From Verrucomicrobiota bacterium (lineage in GTDB: Bacteria; Verrucomicrobiota; Verrucomicrobiia; Limisphaerales; J093): a stretch of 5,624 nt of DNA. Position numbers and translations under genes: made by a program. Of the stretch, positions 5,599 to 5,624 are shown in pieces. The notes below the pieces were generated by a model. The model was not told the DNA's origin. It ran no database searches and was given only the letters and a program-made list of their open reading frames with translations. The stretch lies in NCBI GenBank assembly GCA_029907285.1, contig JARYMD010000300.1:1-5624 (forward strand), given 5' to 3'. How positions within the stretch are numbered: the first letter of the stretch is position 1; the number at the start of each line of letters is the position of its first letter.

Positions 5599-5624
5599 GC
5601 TCTGACAGACAGTTTTTCATTTCC

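Noticed and set aside
5363..5605. 80-codon plus-strand ORF across the pyrK start and the REP doublet
   Set aside because: It is antisense to the pyrK N-terminus and promoter, and its second half is a translation of the repeats; no ribosome-binding site or family resemblance.
5599..5616. CTG-ACAGA-CAG followed by TTTTT near the right edge, as a terminator
   Set aside because: A 3-bp stem is too weak, and the T-run is too far from the strong hairpin at 5574-5595 to act with it.

Overview
This is a GC-rich bacterial segment made mostly of ordinary metabolic genes, with a repeat-bearing intergenic stretch at the right edge. Two unusual points suggest the source: the enolase stands alone rather than in a glycolytic operon, and the last 130 bases carry a short palindrome next to an inverted pair of GTAG-headed hairpins. 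From general memory, such repeats are common in Verrucomicrobia, Planctomycetes and related environmental lineages. The phylum cannot be fixed from this sequence. Good Shine-Dalgarno motifs (GGGAG, GGAG) show normal bacterial translation.

Layout from left to right. Bases 2-1567 (+) are the 3' part of a large gene for a six-hairpin (alpha/alpha)6-type glycosidase-like protein, running off the left edge. Bases 1568-1838 are a gap with a strong Shine-Dalgarno and a possible 17-codon leader ORF before enolase. Bases 1839-3140 (+) are a complete, catalytically intact enolase (eno). A strong 11-bp hairpin follows, ending just before the Shine-Dalgarno of an unrecognised 143-residue, helical, six-cysteine protein (3226-3657, +).

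Converging on that gene from the right, and separated from it by 18 bases, is a two-gene operon on the minus strand. It consists of pyrK (4599-5384) followed by pyrD (3676-4602), the electron-transfer and catalytic subunits of class 1B, NAD-linked dihydroorotate dehydrogenase of pyrimidine synthesis. The two genes overlap in a GTGA, which moves the pyrD start five codons inside the longest open frame. A sigma70-like promoter (perfect TTGACA, 16-base spacer, AAAAAT) lies just upstream of pyrK.

The right-hand 130 bases hold the most interesting structure. It comprises a 17-base near-palindrome and a REP doublet (BIME/REPIN-like) whose two copies differ by two compensatory base-pair changes plus one loop base, which is direct evidence that the hairpin is under selection. 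No defence system, CRISPR array, RNA gene, transposase or other new multi-gene system was found.
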